31,241 bases of DNA from positions 1 through 31,241 of the forward strand of contig DDYO01000048.1 of the NCBI GenBank assembly GCA_002348045.1, given 5' to 3'. Positions 1 to 9,305 of this stretch are shown one piece after another. A program made the position numbers and the translations under genes. Position 1 is the stretch's first letter. Each line of letters starts with the position of its first letter. The notes beneath the pieces were generated by a model. That model had not been told where the DNA came from. It saw nothing but the letters and a program-made list of their open reading frames with translations, and did no database searches. The stretch is from Anaerolineales bacterium UBA2232 (lineage in GTDB: Bacteria; Chloroflexota; Anaerolineae; UBA2200).

Positions 1-1
1 C

Positions 2-793
2 AAGGCTGAGGTTTACTTTGTGAACATGAGGGAATTCCTCGACCTCAAGTGGGGAACCCCGGAACCTATCGCCCTGCGGGACAAGGAACTCGGTTTGGTT
101 CGGCTGCGGGCCTTTGGGACCTATTCAATGCAGGTTGCGGACCCCCAGTTGTTCGTCAACAAGATCGTCGGAACCCAGGGCATATATGACTCGACCCAAA
201 TCACCAACTTCCTGCGAAGCATCGTTATCTCCAAGTTGGTCGATCTCATGGGTGAGACGCATACGTCCTTGTTTGACATGGCAAGAATGTACGAGGAGAT
301 TGGGGCTGGAGTCAAGGCTAAGCTGCAGGATGATTTTGCCAACCTGGGCGTAGCGCTCAAGTCCCTCTATATAACCTCGGTCAGCCCGACAGACGAGACT
401 TCCAAGGCGATCGATGAACGTGCAGCCATGGGCGCCATTGGCGATATGCAGGCCTATCTACAGTTCAAGGCCGCGCGAGCCATGGGAGATGCAGCAACCG
501 CGGGGGGTGAAGCAGGCAGCATGGTAGGTGCGGGAGTAGGCTTGGGAGCCGGCGTAGGGGTCGGGGCTGCGATGGCAGGCGCCATCACTCAGGCGATGCA
601 GGGCGGACAGCAAAAAGAAAAGCCGCCAGCGGATGCGGTTGCGTGCCCCAACTGCGGGACAGCAAATCCGGTTGGAGCCAAGTTCTGTAACAACTGTGGC
701 AAGGCACTGTCTGCGACGACCAAGTGCTCGAACTGCGGCACGGAGAATGCAACCGGGGCGAAATTCTGCAACAACTGCGGGAACAAGTTGTAG
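2..793 (+). CDS. SPFH-domain protein with C-terminal double zinc ribbon (5' end outside window)
   Basis: The reading frame is open from base 2, and the residues before the first possible start (KAEVYF, then GTG at 20) continue an SPFH-type sequence, so the gene begins upstream of the window. The first ~150 visible residues resemble the second half of an SPFH (stomatin/prohibitin-like) domain of the YdjI type (motif KWGTPEPI). A flexible Gly/Ala/Met-rich linker of ~40 residues follows, then two zinc ribbons of the form CPNCG...FCNNCG and CSNCG...FCNNCG at the very C-terminus. Family members are thought to be membrane- or scaffold-associated, but their function is poorly known and no substrate can be named. 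It is separated from rplI by a hairpin terminator candidate, so it is probably a separate transcription unit. Confidence 0.8.
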   Translation, partial: KAEVYFVNMREFLDLKWGTPEPIALRDKELGLVRLRAFGTYSMQVADPQLFVNKIVGTQGIYDSTQITNFLRSIVISKLVDLMGETHTSLFDMARMYEEIGAGVKAKLQDDFANLGVALKSLYITSVSPTDETSKAIDERAAMGAIGDMQAYLQFKAARAMGDAATAGGEAGSMVGAGVGLGAGVGVGAAMAGAITQAMQGGQQKEKPPADAVACPNCGTANPVGAKFCNNCGKALSATTKCSNCGTENATGAKFCNNCGNKL

Positions 794-869
794 GCAGCTT
801 TTGGTCGGACGCTGGCCCAGGGATACCTTCCTTCTGGACCAGTTCAATGCTGGATGATTGTATCAGCGA

Positions 870-899
870 GGGGTAGGGCGGCTTTCGTCCTGCCCCTTT
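870..899 (+). terminator. Hairpin terminator candidate after the SPFH gene
   Basis: An 11-bp stem (870-880 with 886-896, two G-U pairs) closes a 5-base loop and is followed by only three T. Stem strength is good but the U-tract is poor. It lies 77 bases after the SPFH stop. Confidence 0.5.
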
Positions 900-1008
900 C
901 CCATTCGCAGTACTGCCTGCACCCCGCACCTTTGCGAGTTAGTTCGTGGTTCCCAGCCTGGCGCCGGCTGTTGACACCATGCGGAAGCCTGGTAGTCACC
1001 AAGGAGCC

Positions 1009-1037
1009 TTGGTCTTTCCAAGCTTTTGCTGTATCAT
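1009..1037 (+). promoter_or_regulatory. Possible rplI promoter
   Basis: TTGGTC (1009-1014) and TATCAT (1032-1037) are separated by 17 bases, ~70 bases before rplI. The -35 is weak. A better -35 (TTGACA, 971-976) has no acceptable -10 at the right distance. Apart from this and the hairpin at 870-899, I see nothing in the 794-1109 gap. Confidence 0.35.
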
Positions 1038-1109
1038 GCGACTGAAGAGAACGTCTGGGCATGAAGCAGATGCAGCACATACCTTGCCCGGCACGGAGGG
1101 GGAGATACG

Positions 1110-1562
1110 GTGGAAGTTCTGTTGCTGAAAGACGTCAAGAGGCTCGGCAAGGCTGGAGAGATCCGCAAGGTGGCGGATGGGTATGCGCGCAACTACTTGA
1201 TCCCGCGGGGCTTGGCGGTCTTGGCTACGCCCGGAGCAGTCCAGCGTACTGAAGTACAGAAGGCCATCGACGCCCAGCGTCAGGAGCGAGTTCGGGATGA
1301 CGCATCGGCGCTTGCCGAGAGGTTGACAGAGATACATCTTACTTTCAAGATGAAGGCGGGCGAGGGTGGACGATTGTATGGGTCCGTCACCGCTGCAGAT
1401 GTCGCTGAAGAGATACAGAAGCGGACGGGTCACCCAATAGACAAGCGCAAGGTTGCTTTGGAGGAGCCAATCCGACTGTTGGGCGAGCATAAGGTAGTCC
1501 TAAAGCTTGGCAGCGGGATTGCTCCAGTCGCCACTGTGGTCGTGGAGCCAGCAGCAGACTGA
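1110..1562 (+). CDS. rplI: 50S ribosomal protein L9
   Basis: The 150-residue product has the diagnostic bL9 N-terminal domain: LLLKDVKRLGKAGEIRKVADGYARNYLIPRG, split here as LLLKDVKRLGKAG and DGYARNYLIPRGLA (residues ~4-36). A long connecting helix and a C-terminal domain with GRLYGSVTAADVA (~residues 88-100) follow. Length matches the family (~148). L9 binds 23S rRNA near the L1 stalk and helps keep reading frame. The start is GTG at 1110, with a purine-rich Shine-Dalgarno stretch at 1095-1104 five bases before it. L9 is often encoded with rpsF/ssb/rpsR or dnaB, but here it stands apart from them and is followed by a small zinc-ribbon gene. Confidence 0.97.
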   Translation: MEVLLLKDVKRLGKAGEIRKVADGYARNYLIPRGLAVLATPGAVQRTEVQKAIDAQRQERVRDDASALAERLTEIHLTFKMKAGEGGRLYGSVTAADVAEEIQKRTGHPIDKRKVALEEPIRLLGEHKVVLKLGSGIAPVATVVVEPAAD

Positions 1563-1621
1563 TTGCCCTGGACTCAGAGTGGGCATCAGAACGTGGCTGC
1601 CGGGACCAGGAGTAGACGCAA

Positions 1622-1990
1622 TTGACAGGCGGAATGGACACAGGTAACGAACCATCCCTGGAAACCCTGGTGATTCAGTACTTGCTTGCCCATACCCAGT
1701 GCGGCAAGTGCGGTCGTCACTATGAGCGGGAGGATGTCCAGATCAGGGACCGTCGTGGAGATATCTGGCTGGCCTTCTTGACCTGCGGCCACTGCGGTTT
1801 GCGCAATTTGGTCATGGCCACCTTCCGGACTCGGGGATTGTCCAAGGACGCTGTTCAGGCTGAATCTGATGATGCGGATGACGTGGCAGAGTTCGAGAGG
1901 CTAGGCCCGATCGGCGCGGAGGAGGTTCTTGACCTGCATCGCTTTCTGCACAGCTTTCACGGCGACTTGAAGCGGTTGCTAGGGCAATAG
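1622..1990 (+). CDS. Small zinc-ribbon protein of unknown function
   Basis: I do not recognise this 122-residue protein. It has two CxxC pairs, CGKC (~residues 27-30) and CGHC (~55-58), spaced as in a rubredoxin-like zinc ribbon. The C-terminal half is acidic, with a DLHRFLHSFHGDLKRLL helix at the end. The start chosen is TTG at 1622, because AGGAG at 1608-1612 lies 9 bases upstream. ATG at 1634 would shorten it by four residues but sits too far from that site. It lies 59 bases after rplI in the same direction and may be co-transcribed. The hydrophilic C-terminal helix suggests a binding or adaptor role, but that is a guess. Confidence 0.7.
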   Translation: MTGGMDTGNEPSLETLVIQYLLAHTQCGKCGRHYEREDVQIRDRRGDIWLAFLTCGHCGLRNLVMATFRTRGLSKDAVQAESDDADDVAEFERLGPIGAEEVLDLHRFLHSFHGDLKRLLGQ

Positions 1991-2022
1991 CGCGCGAACC
2001 AATCAGTCACTATCTAGCCAAG

Positions 2023-2052
2023 GGCCGTGCGGGCGTGTCAGCACGGCCTTAA
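2023..2052 (+). terminator. Hairpin terminator candidate after the rplI unit
   Basis: Perfect 8-bp stem GGCCGTGC/GCACGGCC (2023-2030 with 2041-2048) with a 10-base loop, followed by TTAATAA. It lies 32 bases past the zinc-ribbon stop and upstream of the lysine-operon promoter. Confidence 0.6.
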
Positions 2053-2133
2053 TAACACTTGGCAAAAGTCCCCGCAGTCAAAACGCACGGCTCCAACCCC
2101 ACATTAATTTGAAGGTGATCTCGAGCTCGCCGT

Positions 2134-2162
2134 TTGACACGAGAAACCATTTGTGCTATAGT
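2134..2162 (+). promoter_or_regulatory. Sigma70-type promoter of the lysine operon
   Basis: Consensus -35 TTGACA (2134-2139), 17-base spacer, TG-extended -10 TATAGT (2157-2162). Transcription would start near 2169, ~295 bases before lysW. The ilv promoter at 21836-21864 has the same -35, spacer length, TGC extension and -10. Confidence 0.8.
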
Positions 2163-2169
2163 CTATACA

Positions 2170-2201
2170 GATAGCTGAGGCCAATGATTACCATAGCTAT
2201 C
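2170..2201 (+). other. 5' hairpin holding the first leader-ORF start
   Basis: GATAGCT (2170-2176) is complementary to AGCTATC (2195-2201). The loop contains GAGG (2177-2180) and the ATG at 2184, so folding at the 5' end could mask or display this start. Confidence 0.4.
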
Positions 2202-2231
2202 GCATTCTTCACCATTGGGGAAGAACGGTGA
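2184..2231 (+). CDS. Putative leader peptide A of the lysine operon
   Basis: A 15-codon ORF begins ~15 bases after the predicted transcription start and reads MITIAIAFFTIGEER. GAGG lies three bases before the ATG, which is closer than ideal. It is Ile-rich rather than Lys-rich. Its TGA overlaps the GTG of leader ORF B (GTGA at 2228-2231), a coupling arrangement also used between lysX and lysY in the same operon. It may deliver ribosomes to ORF B. It could also be a chance ORF, because nothing but position and overlap supports it. Confidence 0.35.
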   Translation: MITIAIAFFTIGEER

Positions 2232-2278
2232 TAGGGTTCAGTACCCTGATCTTGAAGCGAAGCAAGCGGAGCTCGTAG
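2228..2278 (+). CDS. Putative Lys/Arg-containing leader peptide B of the lysine operon
   Basis: This 16-codon ORF starts at GTG 2228, seven bases after GGGG (2217-2220), and reads MIGFSTLILKRSKRSS. Its two AAG Lys codons (2255 and 2264) lie at or inside the 5' arm of an 11-bp stem (2257-2267 with 2298-2308). The 3' arm can alternatively pair over 5-7 bp, including two G-U pairs, with the 5' arm of the downstream terminator (around 2328-2334). A ribosome stalled for Lys-tRNA would therefore free the 3' arm to act as an antiterminator. The layout is that of classical attenuation; function is inferred. Two Lys codons is a modest signal. Confidence 0.4.
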   Translation: MIGFSTLILKRSKRSS

Positions 2279-2308
2279 CCGGACTCTGGTCTGGTCAGCT
2301 TGCTTTGC
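2257..2308 (+). promoter_or_regulatory. Long leader stem (pause/competitor hairpin)
   Basis: Arms 2257-2267 and 2298-2308 form 11 bp with one G-U. A second 6-bp stem (CCGGAC / GTCTGG) with a 4-base loop sits inside. It precedes the terminator by ~20 bases, as expected of the 1:2 structure of an attenuator. Confidence 0.55.
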
Positions 2309-2326
2309 GCCCCACGGGGAATACTC

Positions 2327-2362
2327 AAAAGCGGCTTTTCCGGAACCGGAGAGCCGCTTTTT
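2327..2362 (+). terminator. Intrinsic terminator (attenuator) upstream of lysW
   Basis: Stem AAAAGCGGCT/AGCCGCTTTT (2327-2336 with 2352-2361), with an inner 5-bp stem TCCGG/CCGGA (2339-2343 with 2346-2350), ends in five T. It lies between the promoter at 2134-2162 and lysW at 2465, so it must be read through for operon expression. No gene ends nearby that would need it. Confidence 0.8.
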
Positions 2363-2464
2363 CTATGGCGATAGCCTAGCCATCATCGCTCGGCCCAAGC
2401 AGTGTTGCTCCCCAGGATGGCCCCTCGATTGATTCTACCCTGTGCCCGAAAGGAGGTGAGGTAC

Positions 2465-3783
<1,319 letters not shown>

Positions 3784-3785
3784 CG

Positions 3786-5033
3786 ATGACACAACCCTAT
3801 GCGATGACCCTGTCCGAGCAAATACTGTCGCGTGCCGCCGGACTGCCGGTACGTGCCGGTGAACTGGTAGTTGTGGAAGTAGACCGTTGCATGAGTCACG
3901 ATTCCCTCACGCCAGAAGTGATCCAGGTGCTGCGGGAGACCCTTGGAGCCCAGCACGTTCGCTATCCCGAACGCGTGGCGGTTATGATGGATCATGTCGC
4001 TCCGGCCTCTTCGGTGCAGACGGCCAATGCCCAGGTTCTCGTGAGGGAATGGGCAGCTGAGGAAAAGATCGACCACTTTTATGATGTGGGCGTCGGTGTC
4101 TGTCACCAGGTCATGATTGAGGAAAGACTCGTCGAGCCCGGTCACTTGGCCCTGGGTACCGACTCCCACGCAACGGCCTACGGAGCCGTCGGCGCCTTTG
4201 GCAGTGGCATCGGATCGGGCGACATGGCGCTGGTGCTGGCCAGCGGCAGGAACTGGCTGCGAGCACCCGAGACGATCCGCGTTGTTCTGAAGGGCACTTT
4301 CCAGCCCCAGGTCAGCGCCAAGGACGTCAGCCTGTACCTGTGTGGGAAGCTCGGCCTGGAAGGCGCAAACTACAAGGCCATCGAGTTCCATGGTGCCGAA
4401 TGGATGAGCCTCGACAGCCGAATCACCCTGTGTGGCATGACCACCGAAGTCGGAGCAAAGGCGGGGATCTTTCCGCCCTCCGGTGAGGTGGCGGATCTGT
4501 TCCGAGTTCCTGATTGGCTCGGGGTCCAGGCGGAGGCCTGCTACGTGGACAGCATCGAAGTGGACCTGGACACGCTGCCTTCATTGGTAGCCGTACCACC
4601 TGAGGTGAATCACGTGGTTCCAGCCGCGGAGCTAGCCCACGTATCGGTGGACCAGGTCTTCATCGGCACTTGCACCAACGGCAGGTTGGAGGACCTTCAC
4701 GCCGCTGCCCGTATCCTCCAGGGCAAACACATCGCCCGGGGAGTGCGCATGTTGGTGATCCCTGCTTCTCACCGCGTGCTGCAGGCATCCGTCGCCGACG
4801 GGAGCCTGGCGACGCTCCTGACCGCGGGCGCAACCATCGGCACGCCTGGATGCGGGCCCTGCATCGGCCGGCACATGGGCGTCATCGGCAAAGGCGAGGT
4901 CTGCTTCTCGACCGCCAACCGCAACTTCCGTGGTCGAATGGGAGCACCCGAGGCGCAGATCTACCTTGGCTCGCCCGAGACCGCTGCGGCGACTGCCCTG
5001 ACCGGCATGATTACCGCACCAGACAAGGTGTGA
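3786..5033 (+). CDS. hacA: Homoaconitase large subunit
   Basis: With HacB it isomerises homocitrate via cis-homoaconitate to homoisocitrate. The 415-residue aconitase-family protein has GTDSHATAYGAVGAFGSGIGSGD (key part GTDSHATAYG, residues ~120-130) and the three Fe-S cysteines in [11 protein letters not shown] (~297) and GTPGCGPCIGRH (~356-365). Length and separate-subunit layout match LeuC/HacA, not monomeric aconitase. It begins two bases after hcs. A second in-frame ATG at 3804 gives an N-terminus (MTLSEQILSRAAG) more like relatives, but neither start has a strong ribosome site. The paralogue LeuC is at 28726; assignment to lysine rests on the hcs/hacB/hicd context. Confidence 0.92.
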   Translation: MTQPYAMTLSEQILSRAAGLPVRAGELVVVEVDRCMSHDSLTPEVIQVLRETLGAQHVRYPERVAVMMDHVAPASSVQTANAQVLVREWAAEEKIDHFYDVGVGVCHQVMIEERLVEPGHLALGTDSHATAYGAVGAFGSGIGSGDMALVLASGRNWLRAPETIRVVLKGTFQPQVSAKDVSLYLCGKLGLEGANYKAIEFHGAEWMSLDSRITLCGMTTEVGAKAGIFPPSGEVADLFRVPDWLGVQAEACYVDSIEVDLDTLPSLVAVPPEVNHVVPAAELAHVSVDQVFIGTCTNGRLEDLHAAARILQGKHIARGVRMLVIPASHRVLQASVADGSLATLLTAGATIGTPGCGPCIGRHMGVIGKGEVCFSTANRNFRGRMGAPEAQIYLGSPETAAATALTGMITAPDKV

Positions 5034-5040
5034 GGGGGAG

Positions 5041-5541
5041 ATGATGGCTAGGATTTGGCTCTTTGGAGACAATGTGGATACGGATCAGATCTTGCCCGGC
5101 CGCTACGCCCCTTACATGACGTCGGAGGCCGAGCTGGGCAAGTACCCGTTCATCGAAATGCGCCCCGAGTTTACCAAACAGGTCCGGCCAGGAGATCTCA
5201 TTGTGGCAGGCCGGAACTTTGGATGCGGTTCGTCGCGGGAATATGCCCCTCGAGCCCTGAAAGTGGTGGGCGTGGCGGCCATCATCGCGCCCAGCTTTGC
5301 TCGTATCTTTTACCGCAACGCTCTCAACCTGGGTATGCCCCTGTTCGAGGCTGACCTTACCGGCGCGCTGGCAGATGGACAGGTGGCGACCCTGGATCTC
5401 GAGAACGCAACGCTACTAACCGAGAGCACGACCATTCAACTACCAGAGCCGCCTGCCTTTGTGCGCGGGATCTGGGCTGAAGGGGGCGTGGTTGAGTACT
5501 ACCGCCGCCATCATCGGTTGCCGCTGGAAACCGAGCTATGA
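5041..5541 (+). CDS. hacB: Homoaconitase small subunit
   Basis: The swivel-domain subunit partners HacA. The 166-residue protein contains [19 protein letters not shown] (start [10 protein letters not shown], residues ~8-17) and [18 protein letters not shown] (~57-73). The tyrosine in YAPYM and in SREYAP is typical of HacB, where LeuD at 30000 has AARHLN and SREHAP, consistent with homocitrate specificity. The start is ATGATG at 5041/5044 behind GAGGGGGAG; either ATG is possible. The last 4 bases overlap the start of hicd (ATGA), indicating translational coupling. Confidence 0.93.
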   Translation: MMARIWLFGDNVDTDQILPGRYAPYMTSEAELGKYPFIEMRPEFTKQVRPGDLIVAGRNFGCGSSREYAPRALKVVGVAAIIAPSFARIFYRNALNLGMPLFEADLTGALADGQVATLDLENATLLTESTTIQLPEPPAFVRGIWAEGGVVEYYRRHHRLPLETEL

Positions 5542-6539
5542 CTTACCGCGTCTGCCTGATTGAGGGGGATGGAATTGGACGGGAGGTCATACCAGCTGGT
5601 CGCCGTATCCTGGAGGCCACTGGGGTTGCCTTCCAATTCTGCGAAGCGGAAGCAGGCTGGGGCGCTTTCGAGCGTTACGGCATTGCCCTTCCCGAAACAG
5701 CCGTGGCAGCGGTGCAAGGCGCCGCTGCCACCCTCTTTGGAGCAGTATCGTCACCCCTGCACCCCGTGACAGGGTACGCCAGCCCCATTGTCGCCTTACG
5801 CCGTCGCTTGAACCTCTATGCGAACCTGCGCCCAGTGCGCTCCCAGCCGGTCGCATCCTCTCGCCCTGGTATCGACATGATCATCGTAAGGGAGAATACG
5901 GAGGGCCTGTACGCTGGGCGTGAGCGCGGCGACGGGAATGAAGCGGTAGCCGAGCGGGTAATCACACGCGGCGCCTCCGAACGAATCGCGCGCGTCGCAT
6001 TCTGCTTGGCCGCTCAACGTCGTGGCTTGGTCACCGTTGTGCACAAGGCCAACGTCTTGCGGCTGACCTGCGGCCTCTTTCGTGAAGCCGCGATGCACGT
6101 CGCAAAGGAGTTCCCCCACGTACGAATGGAAGAGATGCTGGTGGATGCTACCGCCATGCGCCTGATCACCGAGCCGGAGCGTTTCGATGTCATCGTCACC
6201 ACCAACCTCTTTGGCGACATCCTCTCTGATGAGGCTGCAGCCCTCGTTGGAGGCCTGGGATTGGCTCCTTCGGGAAACGTGGGAGATGAGCAAGCCGTTT
6301 TTGAGCCTGTTCATGGCTCGGCTCCGGACATCGCAGGGCGCGGGGTCGCCAATCCCGTAGCGACGTTCCTGGCAGCGGCCATGCTCCTCGATCACCTCAG
6401 TGAGAGGGAGGCGGCCGCACACGTGCGTGATGCAGTGGACAGCGTCCTGCGTACCAGGACAAGAACACCCGACCTCGGAGGCTCCGCCACCACAGAAGAC
6501 GTGACCCAAGCTGTGATCCAACGCCTGACAAGGAGCTAG
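5538..6539 (+). CDS. hicd: Homoisocitrate dehydrogenase
   Basis: Oxidatively decarboxylates homoisocitrate to 2-oxoadipate with NAD+. The 333-residue beta-decarboxylating dehydrogenase shows [13 protein letters not shown] (residues ~8-20), [13 protein letters not shown] (~88-100), [10 protein letters not shown] (~115-124), HKANVLRLT (~169) and [14 protein letters not shown] (~256-269). The substrate loop preceding RRRL ([13 protein letters not shown]) and the overall sequence match Thermus HICDH better than LeuB; the leuB at 30515 instead carries RELTGGIYYGEPR. Its ATG overlaps hacB by four bases. lysX follows after five bases. This completes the chain-elongation half of the operon. Confidence 0.92.
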   Translation: MTYRVCLIEGDGIGREVIPAGRRILEATGVAFQFCEAEAGWGAFERYGIALPETAVAAVQGAAATLFGAVSSPLHPVTGYASPIVALRRRLNLYANLRPVRSQPVASSRPGIDMIIVRENTEGLYAGRERGDGNEAVAERVITRGASERIARVAFCLAAQRRGLVTVVHKANVLRLTCGLFREAAMHVAKEFPHVRMEEMLVDATAMRLITEPERFDVIVTTNLFGDILSDEAAALVGGLGLAPSGNVGDEQAVFEPVHGSAPDIAGRGVANPVATFLAAAMLLDHLSEREAAAHVRDAVDSVLRTRTRTPDLGGSATTEDVTQAVIQRLTRS

Positions 6540-6544
6540 ACAGG

Positions 6545-7399
6545 ATGAAGATTGGCATGTTGCTGTCCAGGGTTCGAGTGGAAGAAAAGCTCCTGCTGGA
6601 GGAGTTCGAACGCCGCGGGCTTGCCCTGGACTTGCTGGATGACAGGGAGATCGTCTTTGATCTACATCAGCCTGATCCGTGGCGCACGTATGATGTCATC
6701 GTCGAGCGGTGCATCAACCATTCGCGGGCCCTCTACTCGCTCCAGTATCTCAACGGCTGGGGTGTGCCCACGGTGAACAGCGCCCACGTCGCAGATGTGT
6801 GTGGCAACAAGTTCAACACCACCCTTGCCTTGATCACCAGTGGGGTACCTTCCCCGCGAACACTTCTGGCATATACGCCCGAGTCAGCGCTGGAAGCAAT
6901 TGAGCAACTCGGCTATCCAGTCGTGCTCAAACCAGCAGTGGGCTCATGGGGCCGACTGATCTCCAAAGTCAACGACCGTGAATCCGCAGAAGCCATCCTG
7001 GAGCACAAGACCGTGCTTGGCTCCTATCAGCATTCGATCTTTTACATACAGGAGTATGTGGCCAAACCCCAACGCGATATTCGCTCTTTTGTCGTGGGAG
7101 ACGAGACGATCTGTGCGATCTATCGTGCTTCGGAGCACTGGATCACCAATACGGCACGGGGCGGCCAGGCCAGCAACTGCCCCATCACGCCGGAGATCGA
7201 CGAGGTCTCCCTGGCAGCGGCCAAGGCGGTAGGGGGAGGTGTGGTGGCCATCGACATCCTTGAGCATCCCGATGGCCGGATTGTGGTCAATGAGGTCAAC
7301 TATACCATGGAGTTCCGCAACAGCATCCAAACGACCGGCGTGGACATTCCAGCCAGAATCGTGGACTATGTCGTCCAGGTGGCCAGGGGGGAGAGGTGA
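6545..7399 (+). CDS. lysX: LysX, LysW-AAA ligase
   Basis: An ATP-grasp/RimK-type ligase that joins the C-terminal Glu of LysW to the alpha-amino group of AAA. The 284 residues contain [11 protein letters not shown] (~78-88), [16 protein letters not shown] (~122-137), [14 protein letters not shown] (~162-175), [12 protein letters not shown] (~199-210) and [12 protein letters not shown] (~249-260). The last segment matches my recollection of Thermus LysX (TMEFKNS), whereas the paralogue at 19246 has TPEFHGA, so this copy is assigned to AAA. AGGAG (6531-6535) lies nine bases before the ATG. Its TGA overlaps the GTG of lysY (GTGA). AAA itself must come from an aminotransferase (LysN) not encoded here. 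Confidence 0.93.
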   Translation: MKIGMLLSRVRVEEKLLLEEFERRGLALDLLDDREIVFDLHQPDPWRTYDVIVERCINHSRALYSLQYLNGWGVPTVNSAHVADVCGNKFNTTLALITSGVPSPRTLLAYTPESALEAIEQLGYPVVLKPAVGSWGRLISKVNDRESAEAILEHKTVLGSYQHSIFYIQEYVAKPQRDIRSFVVGDETICAIYRASEHWITNTARGGQASNCPITPEIDEVSLAAAKAVGGGVVAIDILEHPDGRIVVNEVNYTMEFRNSIQTTGVDIPARIVDYVVQVARGER

Positions 7400-8463
7400 G
7401 CAAACTCTCGGTTTCCATCATCGGAGGATCGGGCTATGCGGGGGGAGAGCTGCTGCGTCTGCTGCTGGACCATCCCCAGGTTGATGTGGCCCAGGTGACC
7501 TCTGAGAGCCAGACCGGGCATCTGGTGCACTTGCTCCACCCCAACCTGCGGCGGCGCACGTCCCTCAAGTTTGCTTCCCTCGCCACCCTGCAGCCCTGCG
7601 ATATTCTGTTTGTAGCCTTGCCTCACGGCGAGGTGATGTCGCGCATCGAACAGCTTGCAGCCCTGGCGCCGCGCATCGTGGACCTATCTGCTGATTTCAG
7701 GCTGCGCAGCCCGGCAGACTACCTCAAGTGGTACGGTCATCCCCACAGCGCCCCCCAATGGCTGGACAAGTTCGTGTACGGCCTTCCCGAGATCAACCGG
7801 CCGGCGATTCAAGGGGCATCGTACGTCAGCGGGGTCGGCTGCAATGCCACGGCGACCAACCTGGCGCTGTGGCCCCTTTTTCAGGGTGACCTGATCGACC
7901 ACGACCGGGGGATAGTCGTTGAGCTGAAGGTGGGGTCGTCAGAGGGGGGGGCATCGTCCGATGCTTCCTCGCACCATCCCGACCGTAGCCACGCAGTACG
8001 CTCCTATGCTCCTACGGGACACCGCCATGCCGCCGAAGTCCTGCAGGCGCTCCGGCGAGAGGGGGAGCCCCTGTCGGTGCACATGTCGCTGACAGCCATA
8101 GAGCTGGTGCGCGGCGTCCTGGCAACAGCTCACGTGTTCGTCAAGGACGAGGTACGTCAGCGAGGATTTGAGCTAAAGGACCTCTGGCAGTTGTACCGCG
8201 GCACGTACGGGCCGGAGCCCTTTGTGCGCATTGTGCGCGAGCGCCAGGGTGTCTACCGCTACCCTGAGCCCAAAATCCTGGCCGGCAGCAACTATGCCGA
8301 TGTCGGCTTCGACTATGATGCGGAGACGGGCCGGATCGTAGCAATTGCGGCGATTGACAACCTGATGAAGGGCGCTGCAGGGACCGCAGTACAATGCATG
8401 AACCTGATGTGCGGCTGGGATGAGGCCCTAGGGCTCGGTTTCTCGGGGCTCCATCCCATCTAG
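7396..8463 (+). CDS. lysY: LysY, LysW-aminoadipyl phosphate reductase
   Basis: NADPH-dependent reductase of the ArgC/aspartate-semialdehyde dehydrogenase fold that turns LysW-AAA phosphate into the semialdehyde. The 355-residue protein has the Rossmann motif [17 protein letters not shown] (~7-23), the catalytic cysteine in [11 protein letters not shown] (~149-155), the GSSEGGASS segment (~177) and [11 protein letters not shown] (~203-213). It starts at GTG 7396, overlapping the lysX stop, as in coupled translation. The paralogue at 18212 belongs to the arginine operon. The start assignment is solid because the motif begins six residues in. Confidence 0.93.
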   Translation: MSKLSVSIIGGSGYAGGELLRLLLDHPQVDVAQVTSESQTGHLVHLLHPNLRRRTSLKFASLATLQPCDILFVALPHGEVMSRIEQLAALAPRIVDLSADFRLRSPADYLKWYGHPHSAPQWLDKFVYGLPEINRPAIQGASYVSGVGCNATATNLALWPLFQGDLIDHDRGIVVELKVGSSEGGASSDASSHHPDRSHAVRSYAPTGHRHAAEVLQALRREGEPLSVHMSLTAIELVRGVLATAHVFVKDEVRQRGFELKDLWQLYRGTYGPEPFVRIVRERQGVYRYPEPKILAGSNYADVGFDYDAETGRIVAIAAIDNLMKGAAGTAVQCMNLMCGWDEALGLGFSGLHPI

Positions 8464-8479
8464 AGGGAGAACAGAACCG

Positions 8480-9283
8480 ATGATTGTGGTCAAGGTCGGT
8501 GGCAGTGAAGGGATTGATCTCCCGGCTGTCTGCCAGGACATCGCTTCGCTGGTCAAAGAGGGCACGCCTGTCTTGTTGGTGCACGGGGGATCCCACCGCA
8601 CCAACGTCGTTGCTGAGCAGCTGGGGCACCCGCCCGAGTTCGTTACCTCCGTGTCTGGGTTTTCCAGTCGGCGGACCGATCGAGAAACCCTCAAGATCTT
8701 TGAGATGGTTTACTGTGGGGAAATCAACAAGGGTATTGTGGAGATGCTGCAGGTGGAGGGAGTCAACGCCATCGGGCTCTCCGGTATTGATGGTCGGTTG
8801 CTGGAGGGAAAGCGCAAAGATGCCATCAAGGTTGTCCAAGACGGGCGCCGGATGGTGTTGAGGGACGACTACACAGGAACGGTGGAGAAGGTCAATGTGG
8901 GACTGCTGCGCCTTCTCATGGACCATGGTTACCTGCCAGTGGTGACACCACCTGGAATCAGCACCGAAGGCGAGGCCATTAACGTGGATGGGGACCGGGC
9001 TGCTGCGATGATCGCAGCAGCCCTGAATGCCGAACAGCTCATTATTCTGTCCAACGTGCCGGGACTGTTGCGCAATCTCGGTGATGAAAGCACATTGATC
9101 AAGCGCATCGAGCCAGCCAAGGTACAGGAGTTCATGGCCTTTGCCGAGGGCCGCATGCGCACCAAAGTGCTGGGGGCCGTGGAAGCAATTCAACAAGGCG
9201 TGGGCAAGGTGGTGTTTGCGGACGCTCGCGTGGCATCGCCGGTGAGGGCCGCGCTGAACGGCCAGGGAACGGTAATCGGATAG
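8480..9283 (+). CDS. lysZ: LysZ, LysW-aminoadipate kinase
   Basis: An amino-acid-kinase-family enzyme (ArgB-like, 267 residues) that phosphorylates the side-chain carboxylate of LysW-bound AAA. Visible motifs are VKVGGSEGIDL (residues ~4-14), the substrate-binding VHGGSHRTNVV (~34-44), the long EGEAINVDGDRAA (~159-171) and ILSNVPGLL (~188-196). It is short, like LysZ and LysW-type ArgB, without the N-terminal arginine-sensing helix of feedback-inhibited NAGK. AGAGGGAGA precedes the ATG. The 16-base gap after lysY and 22-base gap before lysJ fit one operon. Confidence 0.92.
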   Translation: MIVVKVGGSEGIDLPAVCQDIASLVKEGTPVLLVHGGSHRTNVVAEQLGHPPEFVTSVSGFSSRRTDRETLKIFEMVYCGEINKGIVEMLQVEGVNAIGLSGIDGRLLEGKRKDAIKVVQDGRRMVLRDDYTGTVEKVNVGLLRLLMDHGYLPVVTPPGISTEGEAINVDGDRAAAMIAAALNAEQLIILSNVPGLLRNLGDESTLIKRIEPAKVQEFMAFAEGRMRTKVLGAVEAIQQGVGKVVFADARVASPVRAALNGQGTVIG

Positions 9284-9305
9284 CCAAGCTAGAGAGGAGA
9301 GGGTC

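Noticed and set aside
2170..2362. Lysine riboswitch or T-box in the lysine leader
   Set aside because: I could not find the conserved T-box sequence (TGGNACCGCG-like) or the conserved core of the lysine riboswitch; the leader ORFs plus terminator explain the layout better. A covariance-model search would settle it.
2402..2464. N-terminal extension of LysW1
   Set aside because: The extra 21 residues have no LysW similarity and the near-perfect SD sits just before ATG 2465.
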